Positions 42,859-51,270 are shown, numbered from the stretch's first letter. The stretch is 64,000 nt of DNA from an uncultured Poribacteria bacterium (GCA_951828385.1 OX639973.1:4207200-4271199), one strand, 5' to 3'. Numbers and translations are program-made. Notes: generated from the sequence alone by a model not told the origin.

Positions 42859-42889
42859 ACTTGATTTTGCATGTAAAATCAAGTATTAT
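42859..42889 (+). promoter_or_regulatory. Probable ccm promoter overlapped by a perfect inverted repeat
   Basis: TTGATT (42861-42866), 17 bp and TATTAT (42884-42889) read toward ccmE. A perfect inverted repeat ACTTGATTTT (42859-42868) and AAAATCAAGT (42875-42884) covers the -35 box and spacer. This is the geometry of a repressor site. Confidence 0.65.
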
Positions 42890-42940
42890 TTTAAGTAGAA
42901 GAATTCATCTTGTCGGTACAGTGGACTTTATAACAGCGAG

Positions 42941-42965
42941 ATTTGGCTTTCAAGTTGTGCCAAAT
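42941..42965. repeat. Variable-stem hairpin (member b) in the ccmE leader
   Basis: ATTTGGC (42941-42947) pairs with GCCAAAT (42959-42965) around the 11-nt loop TTTCAAGTTGT, a variant of TTGCAAGCTGC. The flank TAACAGCGAG precedes the stem, like the AACAGCAAG before member a. Confidence 0.65.
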
Positions 42966-43000
42966 AGCATCTACTGGTTGTATTCATGGAGGATGTGCAG

Positions 43001-43447
43001 GTGAAAAAACAGAGCAGACTTAAAATCGTGGCTGCGAGTGCGCTTTTGCTCGGAGGTATGGCGTTTTTGGTAGCCACCATGACGAGAAGCACGAGTATGC
43101 GGCATTTCACACCCGCTGCGCTTGTGGCAGATGCCAGCAGCGCAGATGATCAACGGGTTCAAGTTGATGGGCTCATTGCGGAAGGCAGTTCCAAGTGGGA
43201 CGCGGCGGATTTTAAACTTACCTTTGCTGTACGCGACCGCGAAACCGAAGCAACGGTCAACGTGATTTACGAAGATCGGCTTAAACCGGATAACTTCAAG
43301 GATGGCGGTAGTGTTTTCGTTGAAGGTAGATATGACGCAACACAGAACCTCGTTGTCGCGACTAAGCTCATGACGAAGTGTGCCTCGAAATACGAAGGGG
43401 CAGAAAGTGCCGTGCCTACAGATGAAACTTCATACACTTCAGAGTAA
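43001..43447 (+). CDS. ccmE: Cytochrome c maturation haem chaperone CcmE, Cys-type
   Basis: Membrane-anchored periplasmic chaperone that takes haem from CcmC and passes it to CcmF. One N-terminal helix (about 9-26) precedes an OB-fold domain (VQVDGLIAEGS, VNVIYEDRLKPDNFKDG, VFVEGRY). The haem-attachment site near the end is C127-A-S-K-Y131, so cysteine replaces the histidine of the common H-x-x-x-Y motif. Cys-type CcmE is known from some archaea and delta-proteobacteria. GTG 43001 is chosen because GGAGG sits eight bases upstream; the ATG at 42986 overlaps that site. Confidence 0.9.
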   Translation: MKKQSRLKIVAASALLLGGMAFLVATMTRSTSMRHFTPAALVADASSADDQRVQVDGLIAEGSSKWDAADFKLTFAVRDRETEATVNVIYEDRLKPDNFKDGGSVFVEGRYDATQNLVVATKLMTKCASKYEGAESAVPTDETSYTSE

Positions 43448-43485
43448 GGAATACATAGTACTTTAGCCGTATGTTCAACGATACC

Positions 43486-43511
43486 TTTTTGACGCAGCTT
43501 GCAAGTCAAAA
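43486..43511. repeat. Variable-stem hairpin (member c) between ccmE and ccmF
   Basis: TTTTGAC (43487-43493) pairs with GTCAAAA (43505-43511). The loop GCAGCTTGCAA is the exact complement of TTGCAAGCTGC in member a, so this copy is inverted. Its stem sequence is unrelated to those of a and b. Confidence 0.7.
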
Positions 43512-43544
43512 CTTGTTCTCAAAAGTGAGGAGGCGCAGAAACGA

Positions 43545-45563
43545 ATGACTGCGGAAATCGGACAAGCCGCTATATATCTCTCTGTGCTTTCATGTTTATG
43601 GGCAATCGGCTTCCTCGGTTTCGGGCTGTGGATACGAAATGCCCGTGCCATCCAGAGCGGCAGAAACGCCGTTGTTGCCACCTTCATCCTTATCAGTATT
43701 GCGACTGGGGCGTTAATTTACGGTTTTGTGGACGATGATTTCTCAATGCGCTATGTATTTGAGGTCTCAAGCGCAGCACAGCCCTTAATTTATAAAATTA
43801 CAGCACTTTGGGGTGCTATGTCTGGTTCGCTCTTGTTCTGGCTCTGGCTGCTTACAGTCGGCGGCGTTATTGTCGTCTGGCAGAACTACCAGCGTAACAA
43901 ACAGACGCAAGATACTTTAGCAGACTACTCCCTGATTCCGATCGCTATTGTTCAGCTTTTCTTTACTATCCTTGTCACAGGTTTAATAGACGGCATTTAC
44001 AATCCACTCGCTCGGTTTCCCGGTGGACAAGTTGCTGCCGATGGTCAAGGAATGAACCCGCTTCTCCAGACACCGCTCATGGCGATCCATCCACCGACAT
44101 TATATATCGGTTGGATCAGTCTGACGATACCGTTTGCGTTCGCAGTTGGTGCACTTGCATCTGGTAGAATCGGCAGCGGTTGGATACTCCGCTCGCGCAG
44201 ATGGATGCTGTTTTCATGGATTATACTGACGATCGGTATCACACTTGGTGGCAATTGGGCGTATCAGGAGCTGGGTTGGGGCGGTTATTGGGCATGGGAT
44301 CCCGTTGAAAACGCCTCTTTTATGCCGTGGCTTCTCGGCACCGCTTATCTACACTCTGTGATGATTCAAGAGAAGCGGAATATGCTCAAACTTTGGAATA
44401 TCCTCCTAATTACGCTTGCATTCCAATTTACATTATTAGGGACTTTTATTACGCGTAGTGGAATTATCACATCGGTGCATGCTTTCGGCGGAACCGGTAT
44501 TGGTGGGTATTTCCTGAGTTTCATTTTCGCTTCAACAGCCGGGGTCATCGGACTCATCATCTATCGTTGGAACCGGCTTAAGAGTGCGAATCGTTTAGAA
44601 TCACTTCTCTCTCGTGAAAGTGTCTTTCTTCTCAATAACTGGCTCCTTGTCGGGTTAACCCTAATTATCCTCTGGGGTACGTTGTGGCCGATTATCTCCG
44701 AGGCGATTAACGGCGAAAAATCTACTGTTCCTGAAGCGTTTTTCAATAGAGTTGTTATTATTCCAGGCTTATTACTGCTGTTCTTGACGGGTGCCGGACC
44801 AATCATTTCATGGAAGAAAATTACTGCGAACAACTTCCGACGCATGTTTTTGATGCCGCTGGTTATTGGTTTAGTCGGTGGTGCCCTGACATGGAGATTC
44901 CTTGCACTCATAGGATATACTTTTCCGCTGTACTCAGTGCTCTGTAGTTTTGCTGCTGTTTTTGTGCTTGCCGCAATTTTTGCTGAATTTTATCGGGGTG
45001 CGAAACTTCGTGCGAAACGACAAGAGACCTCCTTCGTCAACGGCTTGAATCTCCTTATCCAGCGTAATAAGCGGCGATACGGCGGTTACATCATCCATAT
45101 CGGCATTGTTATCCTCTATATAGGCATTATGGGATCGAAAGGCTATTTTCTGCTTGAATCCAAAAGTATGACACTCGGTGACTCAATGGAAGTAGGCAAG
45201 TATAAACTGACAATGATAGACTCGTTTGAGAAAGAATACGCGAACTATCTTCGAAGCGGTGTTATTTTCGATGTTGCGAAGAACGGAAAACGAATAGGAA
45301 CAATGGAACCCGCGATTCACGCCTATTACACGGCGAAGCCAGATGATGAACCTACCAAGGAATCAGCCATCCATCACGTGGGTATGAATGACCTCTATGT
45401 TGCCCTTGCCAACGTTCCACGAGATATCAAGACGGGTGGTGTTGTGAACGTTCAGACGTATTACAACCCTCTGATTGGTATTGTCTGGATTGGTGTTGTT
45501 GTGATGGTGTTGGGAGGCATCGTTGCGATAGCCGAGAAATCTGAACGCAGTAGAGACTCCTGA
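43545..45563 (+). CDS. ccmF: Cytochrome c haem lyase CcmF
   Basis: A 672-residue polytopic membrane protein that ligates haem to apocytochrome c. About 14-15 helices are visible. The periplasmic WWD tryptophan-rich motif is GNWAYQELGWGGYWAWDPVE (about 236-255), followed by NASFMPWLLGTAYLHS. Conserved histidines include HPPTLYIGW near 184-192 and the HAFGGTGIGGY region. Near the C-terminus a periplasmic domain (about 545-640) is followed by a last helix. The gene is 18 bp upstream of ccmH and clearly co-transcribed. Confidence 0.95.
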   Translation: MTAEIGQAAIYLSVLSCLWAIGFLGFGLWIRNARAIQSGRNAVVATFILISIATGALIYGFVDDDFSMRYVFEVSSAAQPLIYKITALWGAMSGSLLFWLWLLTVGGVIVVWQNYQRNKQTQDTLADYSLIPIAIVQLFFTILVTGLIDGIYNPLARFPGGQVAADGQGMNPLLQTPLMAIHPPTLYIGWISLTIPFAFAVGALASGRIGSGWILRSRRWMLFSWIILTIGITLGGNWAYQELGWGGYWAWDPVENASFMPWLLGTAYLHSVMIQEKRNMLKLWNILLITLAFQFTLLGTFITRSGIITSVHAFGGTGIGGYFLSFIFASTAGVIGLIIYRWNRLKSANRLESLLSRESVFLLNNWLLVGLTLIILWGTLWPIISEAINGEKSTVPEAFFNRVVIIPGLLLLFLTGAGPIISWKKITANNFRRMFLMPLVIGLVGGALTWRFLALIGYTFPLYSVLCSFAAVFVLAAIFAEFYRGAKLRAKRQETSFVNGLNLLIQRNKRRYGGYIIHIGIVILYIGIMGSKGYFLLESKSMTLGDSMEVGKYKLTMIDSFEKEYANYLRSGVIFDVAKNGKRIGTMEPAIHAYYTAKPDDEPTKESAIHHVGMNDLYVALANVPRDIKTGGVVNVQTYYNPLIGIVWIGVVVMVLGGIVAIAEKSERSRDS

Positions 45564-45581
45564 TAAGCGAGGCGTTAGGCG

Positions 45582-46154
45582 ATGAAAACTCGAAGATTTG
45601 AACGCATTAAAACTGAATTTTTAATTCTTAATTTTGTTTCGATTGTTGTGCTTCTCGTCGTATGTAGTTTTATTGTCACCGGGTACGCGCAGACCGAGGA
45701 ATCTCAGGTTGCAGAACCGGAAGGCGTGACGGATGCCGCGGTTGCGTCCAATTTAGATGAGCTGCTAACTACGGTCTACTGTCATTGCGGGTGTACGAGA
45801 GAGACAATTGAAGTGTGTACGTGCGGCACGGCAATGCGTATTGAGAACAATTTTCGCGATCGCCTGCTCGCTGGCGAAACGGTTGAACAAATTCGCACCG
45901 ATTATCTTGACACCTACGGACCGCAATATTATGCAGTCATGCCTGTAGAAGGTATTAACCTACTCGCCTACGTTATGCCAGTTATCATACTTGCTCTCAT
46001 TGGAGGGGTCGTCTTTGTTGTGCTCCGAAGGTCAACAAGATCAATGCAGCAGACTGTATCAGAAGACGGGAGCGGAGAAGCGGGGCATCGAGTTTCTGAT
46101 GAGACTGTCCAGCAGGTTGAAGCTGAATTGGAAAAATATAAGCGGGAAGGTTAG
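45582..46154 (+). CDS. ccmH: Cytochrome c maturation thiol protein CcmH-like
   Basis: A 190-residue membrane protein with N-terminal helix (about 14-36), a periplasmic cysteine domain and a second helix (about 126-148). The cysteine site reads C67-H-C69-G-C71 with C79-T-C81, unlike the plain LRCxxCQ of proteobacterial CcmH. NNFRDRLLAGETVEQIRTDY (about 89-108) and YGPQYYAVMP match the three-helix CcmH domain. It should reduce apocytochrome cysteines for haem attachment. The extra cysteines could alter redox behaviour. ccmI-like follows after 61 bp. Confidence 0.9.
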   Translation: MKTRRFERIKTEFLILNFVSIVVLLVVCSFIVTGYAQTEESQVAEPEGVTDAAVASNLDELLTTVYCHCGCTRETIEVCTCGTAMRIENNFRDRLLAGETVEQIRTDYLDTYGPQYYAVMPVEGINLLAYVMPVIILALIGGVVFVVLRRSTRSMQQTVSEDGSGEAGHRVSDETVQQVEAELEKYKREG

Positions 46155-46215
46155 ACTCAGCAATTTTTTCGTAACGGAATTGGTTTTCACGCGTGTACTT
46201 CAAAAAGGGGCCTTT

Positions 46216-46563
46216 ATGTCTTTTCTTGTGCTTTTGTGGATGGTTATCTTTGGAATCCTGCTACTCGTTTATTTGGGGTTTCCGATTTTCTCAAAAACGG
46301 GTGGGCAATATGCTGTAACGTCCGAAGAAGTCATTGAAGAACGGCGACGGACCCTCTTTCAGGAACGTGAAAGTAGCTACGCAGCATTGGCGGATCTCGA
46401 TGAAGATTATGAAACAGGGAAACTCTCTGAAGCCGATTATCAGGAACTACGCGAAGAGCTTTTACAAGAGACTGCGCGCGTCATCATGCAACTCGAAAAT
46501 GAGTCTTTGTCGGATGTAGAATCAGAGATTGAACGATTTAAAGAACAACAACGCGGAATATAA
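46216..46563 (+). CDS. CcmI-like cytochrome c biogenesis protein (N-terminal part only)
   Basis: A 115-residue protein with one membrane helix (about 3-22) and a cytoplasmic coiled-coil-type tail. The pattern SSYAALADLDEDYETGKLSE then ADYQELREELLQE (about 55-87) is that of the CcmI/CycH N-terminus. The TPR domain of full CcmI is absent. The start follows AAAAAGGGG. It lies directly after ccmH, which supports the assignment. It may act as a scaffold next to CcmF and CcmH. Confidence 0.78.
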   Translation: MSFLVLLWMVIFGILLLVYLGFPIFSKTGGQYAVTSEEVIEERRRTLFQERESSYAALADLDEDYETGKLSEADYQELREELLQETARVIMQLENESLSDVESEIERFKEQQRGI

Positions 46564-46564
46564 C

Positions 46565-47899
46565 ATGTACACGAACGAATCTGATATGCGGTTGAGAACC
46601 GTACTGACTAAGAGGGGCAAGTCGCAATGTAGCTCTATCATCGTCCGGTGTGTGAGTCGTCTGTTAGCGATTGCCCTAATTTTTTTCACCGCGCTTTCCG
46701 CGCTACATGCCCAAACGGCAGAACTCGGCGACATCCAAGGCACAGTTATTGACAGAAAACTCGAAAAACCGATCGCTTCGCATCCTGTAACGCTCACGAT
46801 TCATAAGACCGACACCGTTGAGACGCAAGAAACAACGACAGATGAAAATGGAAACTATCGCTTTGCGGAATTGCCGCTGGATCCGAGCGTCTACTATACG
46901 GTTTCAACTGTCCATGAAGATACCGACTACACGGAGAAGGATCTGGTTCTGTCCACTTGGGTTCCGAATCTCAAGATTGACTTTGATATTGGGGCGTTTA
47001 CGGATGACACTGCGCAAATCCGAGTCAAAACGTATAGTTTCATTATTGGGCCTCCGCCTGCAGATCACGCGCCGGATGGTGCTGTCACAGTCGCTGAGGC
47101 GATTGGGATTGAAAATCTGAGTACGCTCCCTTTTAGAACAACGCACGGTACGCAAAAAGTCGGGGTAAATTTAACACTGCCAAGAGGTGTTGAAGGGCTT
47201 CAACCGCATTCGCCAAACCTTACGATGGACCCTAACACCAATCAAATCCTCCTCAAAACGCCATTACCGCCAGGAGAATCGCACTTAGGTTACGAGTACA
47301 TCTTTCACATTGAAAAAGGTAGGTTGGATTTATCGCGTCGTTTGAATTTTAACACGAACCAATTCTTTGTTTTTGTTCCTGAAGGTATTGGTATAGTGCC
47401 GCGTGGCAAGTTTTTCGGTGCCCCGAGACGCGAACAAATCCATAATAATGTATATCTAATATATGAGAGCGATGCGAATCAAACGTTCGCAGCCGGTAAA
47501 AAGATTGACTTGGCACTGAATATAAATATGGGTGCGGCTCGCGGTGCTTTACCGGGGCAGACCTCCAATAATTTGGGACAGTTAATTTTTATCGCTGTCG
47601 CGGCGGCATTGACGGGTGGATTCTTTGTAGCGGCACTTTTCAAACTCCGCGCAGCCAGAAATACTACAGAATCTGATACGGATGATACATCAACACCTCC
47701 AGATGCAGGTTGGCTTCTTAAACTGAACCCTGATGATCGCGAACATGTGCGCGTCGCACGGCTTGAATTTATAACGCATCTTGATGATAAGTACGAGAGG
47801 CAAGAAATCTCGGAGCGCGTCTACAAACGATTGCGCCGGGAGCAAACGGAACGCCTCACCACACTCTTAGAACAACAAAAAAGGGGAAATAATGCATAG
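46565..47899 (+). CDS. Secreted carboxypeptidase-regulatory-fold protein with membrane anchor
   Basis: A 444-residue envelope protein of unknown function. The signal segment (about 26-50, ending LHAQ) precedes a carboxypeptidase-regulatory-like beta sandwich (GDIQGTVIDRKLEKPIASH). An extended beta region follows up to about 330. One membrane helix (about 337-360) leads to a cytoplasmic tail with a charged helical end (KYERQEISERVYKRLRREQ). Its place right after ccmHI and before two HEAT genes suggests a role in envelope or cytochrome assembly, but this is only positional. Confidence 0.75.
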   Translation: MYTNESDMRLRTVLTKRGKSQCSSIIVRCVSRLLAIALIFFTALSALHAQTAELGDIQGTVIDRKLEKPIASHPVTLTIHKTDTVETQETTTDENGNYRFAELPLDPSVYYTVSTVHEDTDYTEKDLVLSTWVPNLKIDFDIGAFTDDTAQIRVKTYSFIIGPPPADHAPDGAVTVAEAIGIENLSTLPFRTTHGTQKVGVNLTLPRGVEGLQPHSPNLTMDPNTNQILLKTPLPPGESHLGYEYIFHIEKGRLDLSRRLNFNTNQFFVFVPEGIGIVPRGKFFGAPRREQIHNNVYLIYESDANQTFAAGKKIDLALNINMGAARGALPGQTSNNLGQLIFIAVAAALTGGFFVAALFKLRAARNTTESDTDDTSTPPDAGWLLKLNPDDREHVRVARLEFITHLDDKYERQEISERVYKRLRREQTERLTTLLEQQKRGNNA

Positions 47900-48287
47900 C
47901 AAACACCATATCGCTGATTTGATAGTCATGTTGGGTCATGTAGACGAAAACGTTCGGGACACCGCGAAGGCAGAATTGATTGCCATAGGTAAACCGGCTA
48001 TTCCGCAGCTCATCGATGTTCTTACCCAAGAGTGCTGGCATATATCTGGGTATGGTGCCGAATTTTACACGCATATCGAAGAATCCGCTATCCCTGTTTA
48101 TATGGAACAGATGGCAAATAACGCTTCGGAGGTCTTGGCAGAAATCGGAGAGTCCACAGTCCCCGCGCTGACGGCGGAACTCACCAGAGCCGAGCGCGAG
48201 TTTTCGGAATGGTTTTATAAGTATTTACGACCCGAACAGACGGACCGTCTTATCACGATGTTGGCGTATGTTAAGAAAGGCGAGTAA
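47892..48287 (+). CDS. HEAT-repeat protein (small)
   Basis: A 131-residue helical-repeat protein. Repeats of the form DENVRDTAKAELIAIGKPAI then PQLIDVL, and NASEVLAEIGESTVPALTAE, are the HEAT/PBS-lyase-type pattern. It overlaps the preceding gene by 8 bp and its stop directly abuts the next HEAT gene. Such proteins are adaptor scaffolds. No catalytic residue is seen. Confidence 0.8.
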   Translation: MHSKHHIADLIVMLGHVDENVRDTAKAELIAIGKPAIPQLIDVLTQECWHISGYGAEFYTHIEESAIPVYMEQMANNASEVLAEIGESTVPALTAELTRAEREFSEWFYKYLRPEQTDRLITMLAYVKKGE

Positions 48288-48896
48288 ATGGACAACGAAA
48301 GTATTGTAGCCGACTTAATCTATGATTTGTCAGAGTTGGATGACGATATCCGTGAGGCTGCAAAGAAAGAGTTAGTTGCGATTGGTGAACCTGCGATTCT
48401 GCAACTCGTTGAGGCACTCGCTGATAATCTTGGGGATGTGGTTGAACAAGCCACTGATATCTTGGCTGCCATCGGTGAACCGGCAATACCTGCGCTTATT
48501 GATGAGATGGCGATAGCTGAGCGGTACCATGCGCTCGCTCTCGGTGATACGCTGAGCCGCATAGGCGAACCCGCGGTACCGGTTTTGGTTGAAGCGTTAT
48601 CTGATAAACTCAATGAAGAGTTCCGCGAATATGCGATTCGTGCGCTTAACCTGATGGGAAGTACGGCAATTCGTGCGATACCTGCGCTTATTCAGGCTTT
48701 GAGCGATCCGTCGGAGGATGTTCGGTCTTATGCTGCCTACACGTTTGCTAAAATGGAGAGCGCAGCAGCGGAAGCGGTGCCTGCGCTTATCAAGGCACTT
48801 GCTGATGAAGCCGAAGAGGTCCGAAATCATGCGGCTTTTGCATTAGAAAAAATTGGAACCCCGGAAGCGAAACAGGCACTTGAAGCGTTTAGGTAA
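48288..48896 (+). CDS. HEAT-repeat protein
   Basis: A 202-residue protein made of five or six HEAT repeats, each ending in a variant of AIGEPAIPALIDEMA or AVPALIKALADEAEEVR. Conserved Asp/Arg positions in DDDIREAAKKELVAIGEPAI and DEAEEVRNHAAFALEKIG are regular. It begins at the base after the previous stop. It is likely a protein-protein scaffold. The methyltransferase cassette starts 19 bp downstream, so these genes may share a transcript. Confidence 0.85.
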   Translation: MDNESIVADLIYDLSELDDDIREAAKKELVAIGEPAILQLVEALADNLGDVVEQATDILAAIGEPAIPALIDEMAIAERYHALALGDTLSRIGEPAVPVLVEALSDKLNEEFREYAIRALNLMGSTAIRAIPALIQALSDPSEDVRSYAAYTFAKMESAAAEAVPALIKALADEAEEVRNHAAFALEKIGTPEAKQALEAFR

Positions 48897-48915
48897 GTGT
48901 AGTGGAGGAGTTTTT

Positions 48916-49755
48916 ATGGCAGAAGAAAAAAAACACAGTCGAAAACATGCGAATGAACTTGATGGTAAAACATGGCTGCGATATTCGGTCTCGGTATGGA
49001 GTGATATTAGAAAAACAAAGGAGGAGATTGAACTAAAACATCCTGCTATGTTCCCCGGTATGCTTGCAAAGCGTCTTATTGCGTGCTTTACACCTCCCGA
49101 AGCCTCTTTAATATTAGACCCCTTTGCCGGGGTTGGGTCCACATTACTTGCAGCGAAGGAGTTGGGTAAGGATGCTATCGGTTTAGAGATTTCTCCAGAA
49201 TTTGTGCAGATCGCTGAAAGGCGCGTAGACCAGATGCTGCCATTTGCAGGGCAAACTGATGTTCAAATCCATACTGCCGACTGTCGAGAACTTTATCGGT
49301 ATGTTTCTCCAAACAGTGTAGATATGGTAGTGACATCGCCTCCGTATTGGGATATCCTTATGCAAAAACGGACTGCGGATAACAAGGAACAGCGGGGTTA
49401 TGGAGAAGCTTCAGCAGATTTAGGAAAGATTCAGAATTATGAGAAATTCTTATTAGAACTTCGCAAGGTTTTCGAGCAGGTTTACAATGTGATGAGACCC
49501 AACAGTTACTGTTGTGTCATTGTTATGGATTTACGGAAAAAGAACCGTTTTTACCCATACCACATTGATATTTCCGAGTTTATGCAGGAAGTTGGTTTTA
49601 TTTTCGACGACCTCATTATATGGAATCGAGGGCAAGAGTACAACAATTTGCGTCCCCTGGGATATCCGAGTGTATTCCGAGTCAATAAAGTTCATGAATT
49701 TATCTTGATTTTTCAAAAATCCAAGGAGGGGAGTTTGTCTGGTGAGCTTAATTGA
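48916..49755 (+). CDS. DNA methyltransferase (probable N4-cytosine/N6-adenine type)
   Basis: A 279-residue SAM-dependent DNA methylase. The SAM motif I is LDPFAGVGST (about 66-75) with GLEISPEF after it. The catalytic motif IV is TSPPYWD (about 138-144), which favours N4-cytosine or N6-adenine methylation. Motif I comes before motif IV, unlike the common beta class. An N-terminal SVWSDIRKTKEE and HPAMFP region precedes motif I. The start at 48916 follows GGAGGAG. It overlaps the next gene by 14 bp and is the likely protective member of the three-gene set. Confidence 0.92.
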   Translation: MAEEKKHSRKHANELDGKTWLRYSVSVWSDIRKTKEEIELKHPAMFPGMLAKRLIACFTPPEASLILDPFAGVGSTLLAAKELGKDAIGLEISPEFVQIAERRVDQMLPFAGQTDVQIHTADCRELYRYVSPNSVDMVVTSPPYWDILMQKRTADNKEQRGYGEASADLGKIQNYEKFLLELRKVFEQVYNVMRPNSYCCVIVMDLRKKNRFYPYHIDISEFMQEVGFIFDDLIIWNRGQEYNNLRPLGYPSVFRVNKVHEFILIFQKSKEGSLSGELN

Positions 49756-50704
49756 AGATATAGACTATATTGATGCGGATGTTGCCTACCTTCTTGGGTT
49801 GATCACAGCAAGAGGGAAAATCTCAGAAGATTCTGATGTCCGGCGAATTATCATAGAATTCCCCTATAAGTCTCTTGAAATTGAAGGAATCTCCGAGCGT
49901 TTTGATACTGATAACTCGATAAAACTTGGCTTGCAACAAATCCAAGAGCGTATTTTGGATGTAACAGGTGCTGATGTAAGTATCAGGAGTACGGATAGCA
50001 GCATTACACTTGTACTACGCTTTTTTAGGAATACGATGATATGGCGAAACATTTTGATGCACACGCAGGAAGCTACTGGATACGAACATTTTCGAGTTCC
50101 AGATATATTCTTTTCTTCAAATATCCTGACAGACTGGAAGCGAGAGTATCTTAGAGGTTTCGCAGATGTTGCAGGTAATATCAGGCGGGCTAATCGTTAT
50201 GTTGACGGTTCTGACCGTGTTCGTTTGGATGTCTTGAACTATCAGACCAATTGGGAAATGCCGGTCCTGCTCTGCACTTTATTAGAGGAGCATTTAAAAA
50301 TACCCATTCAATTGATTACTTGGGGACATCCAAACATGGGAAGAAACTTTAGAGAACATCAAATCAACATTTTTGCTGTCCCTTTTGGAGAAATCGGTTT
50401 TTCATTTCCGCACAAACAAGCATTACTTCAAGAGTTTATAGCGCATAATAAGGAACATTATCCCAAGAAAGTTTATAATCCGTGTCTCGGTAAAAAATTA
50501 TTGGGCAAACGAAAACGAAAACCAAAGGACAGCGGGGAAAATGATGACAGACTTGACCCGAAGATAAAAGGACAACATTTTAATGCTTACTGGCAAATTT
50601 GTAAAAAACTTGGTTGTCCACGTACGCCAAAAATCCTTGAACAAGAAGGGTGGCAGATTAACAAGCGACAGGCATTAGAGGAAGTCCCAGAAGATGAAAT
50701 ATAA
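49742..50704 (+). CDS. LAGLIDADG-like protein without catalytic acids
   Basis: A 320-residue protein with two LAGLIDADG-type helices: YLLGLITARG (16-25) and YLRGFADVAG (136-145). In homing endonucleases the eighth motif residue is the catalytic Asp/Glu. Here it is R24 and A144, so DNA cutting through this fold is unlikely, while sequence-specific binding remains plausible. A basic tail (GKRKRKPK, about 255-262) and a helical end follow. The GTG start at 49742 lies in the methyltransferase gene after AAGGAGG, and the end overlaps the nuclease gene by 11 bp. Confidence 0.8.
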   Translation: MSLIEDIDYIDADVAYLLGLITARGKISEDSDVRRIIIEFPYKSLEIEGISERFDTDNSIKLGLQQIQERILDVTGADVSIRSTDSSITLVLRFFRNTMIWRNILMHTQEATGYEHFRVPDIFFSSNILTDWKREYLRGFADVAGNIRRANRYVDGSDRVRLDVLNYQTNWEMPVLLCTLLEEHLKIPIQLITWGHPNMGRNFREHQINIFAVPFGEIGFSFPHKQALLQEFIAHNKEHYPKKVYNPCLGKKLLGKRKRKPKDSGENDDRLDPKIKGQHFNAYWQICKKLGCPRTPKILEQEGWQINKRQALEEVPEDEI

Positions 50705-51203
50705 ATCTGAAAAGGATATGTATCCTGATGTGTGTCAATGGTTAGAGGATTTTCTAAAGGACCGCTTCCGACAGACTGAAGTTGATGTTCACGCCCTGCC
50801 GCATACCGCAATTTCCCGTTTTCTCAGTACATACAACCGAGGTAACTTTCCTGGGGAGTGGGTTACATGGAACATAAAAGTTGATGTTGTTGGATTTGTA
50901 CATCACGCCGATAAACCGACCGATCTGGTTTTTGTAGAGTGTAAAAACACCAAACTTACGCTGGCACACCTTTCCCAACTTCTGGGATATAGCCGTATTG
51001 CTCGACCCACATATTCTTTTTTACTTTCCGCAGTAGGTTTTTCCGCATCACTTGTCTCCTTGCTTCAAGAATATCAGCGGCGCGATGTGCTGGAATATCA
51101 TTGGGAACCCGGAAAATTACCTCGGCAGGTGATTGTAGCGCAATGGGAAATGACTACCCGTAATCTAAATAGACACACTATGATCGGAGGTGCGGGTTTG
51201 TAA
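50694..51203 (+). CDS. PD-(D/E)XK nuclease-like protein
   Basis: A 169-residue protein with the core of a restriction-type nuclease: D64 in NIKVDVVGF and E82-C-K84 in LVFVECKN, the D...ExK arrangement, with a preceding E7/D8 helix (KSEKDMYPDVCQWLEDF). No DNA-recognition domain is evident, so specificity may come from the upstream LAGLIDADG-like protein. It is the third gene of an overlapping cassette with the methyltransferase. A 257-bp gap with a strong promoter follows. Confidence 0.82.
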   Translation: MKYKSEKDMYPDVCQWLEDFLKDRFRQTEVDVHALPHTAISRFLSTYNRGNFPGEWVTWNIKVDVVGFVHHADKPTDLVFVECKNTKLTLAHLSQLLGYSRIARPTYSFLLSAVGFSASLVSLLQEYQRRDVLEYHWEPGKLPRQVIVAQWEMTTRNLNRHTMIGGAGL

Positions 51204-51241
51204 AATCTGCTATATAGTGCATGCGTTGAGACTTAAAAAAC

Positions 51242-51270
51242 TTGAAAAAATGAACAAAATGTAGTATAAT
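51242..51270 (+). promoter_or_regulatory. Promoter of the 2-oxoacid:ferredoxin oxidoreductase operon
   Basis: TTGAAA (51242-51247), a 17-bp spacer and TATAAT (51265-51270). The leader to the korA start is about 185 nt and holds no gene that I can see. Confidence 0.75.
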
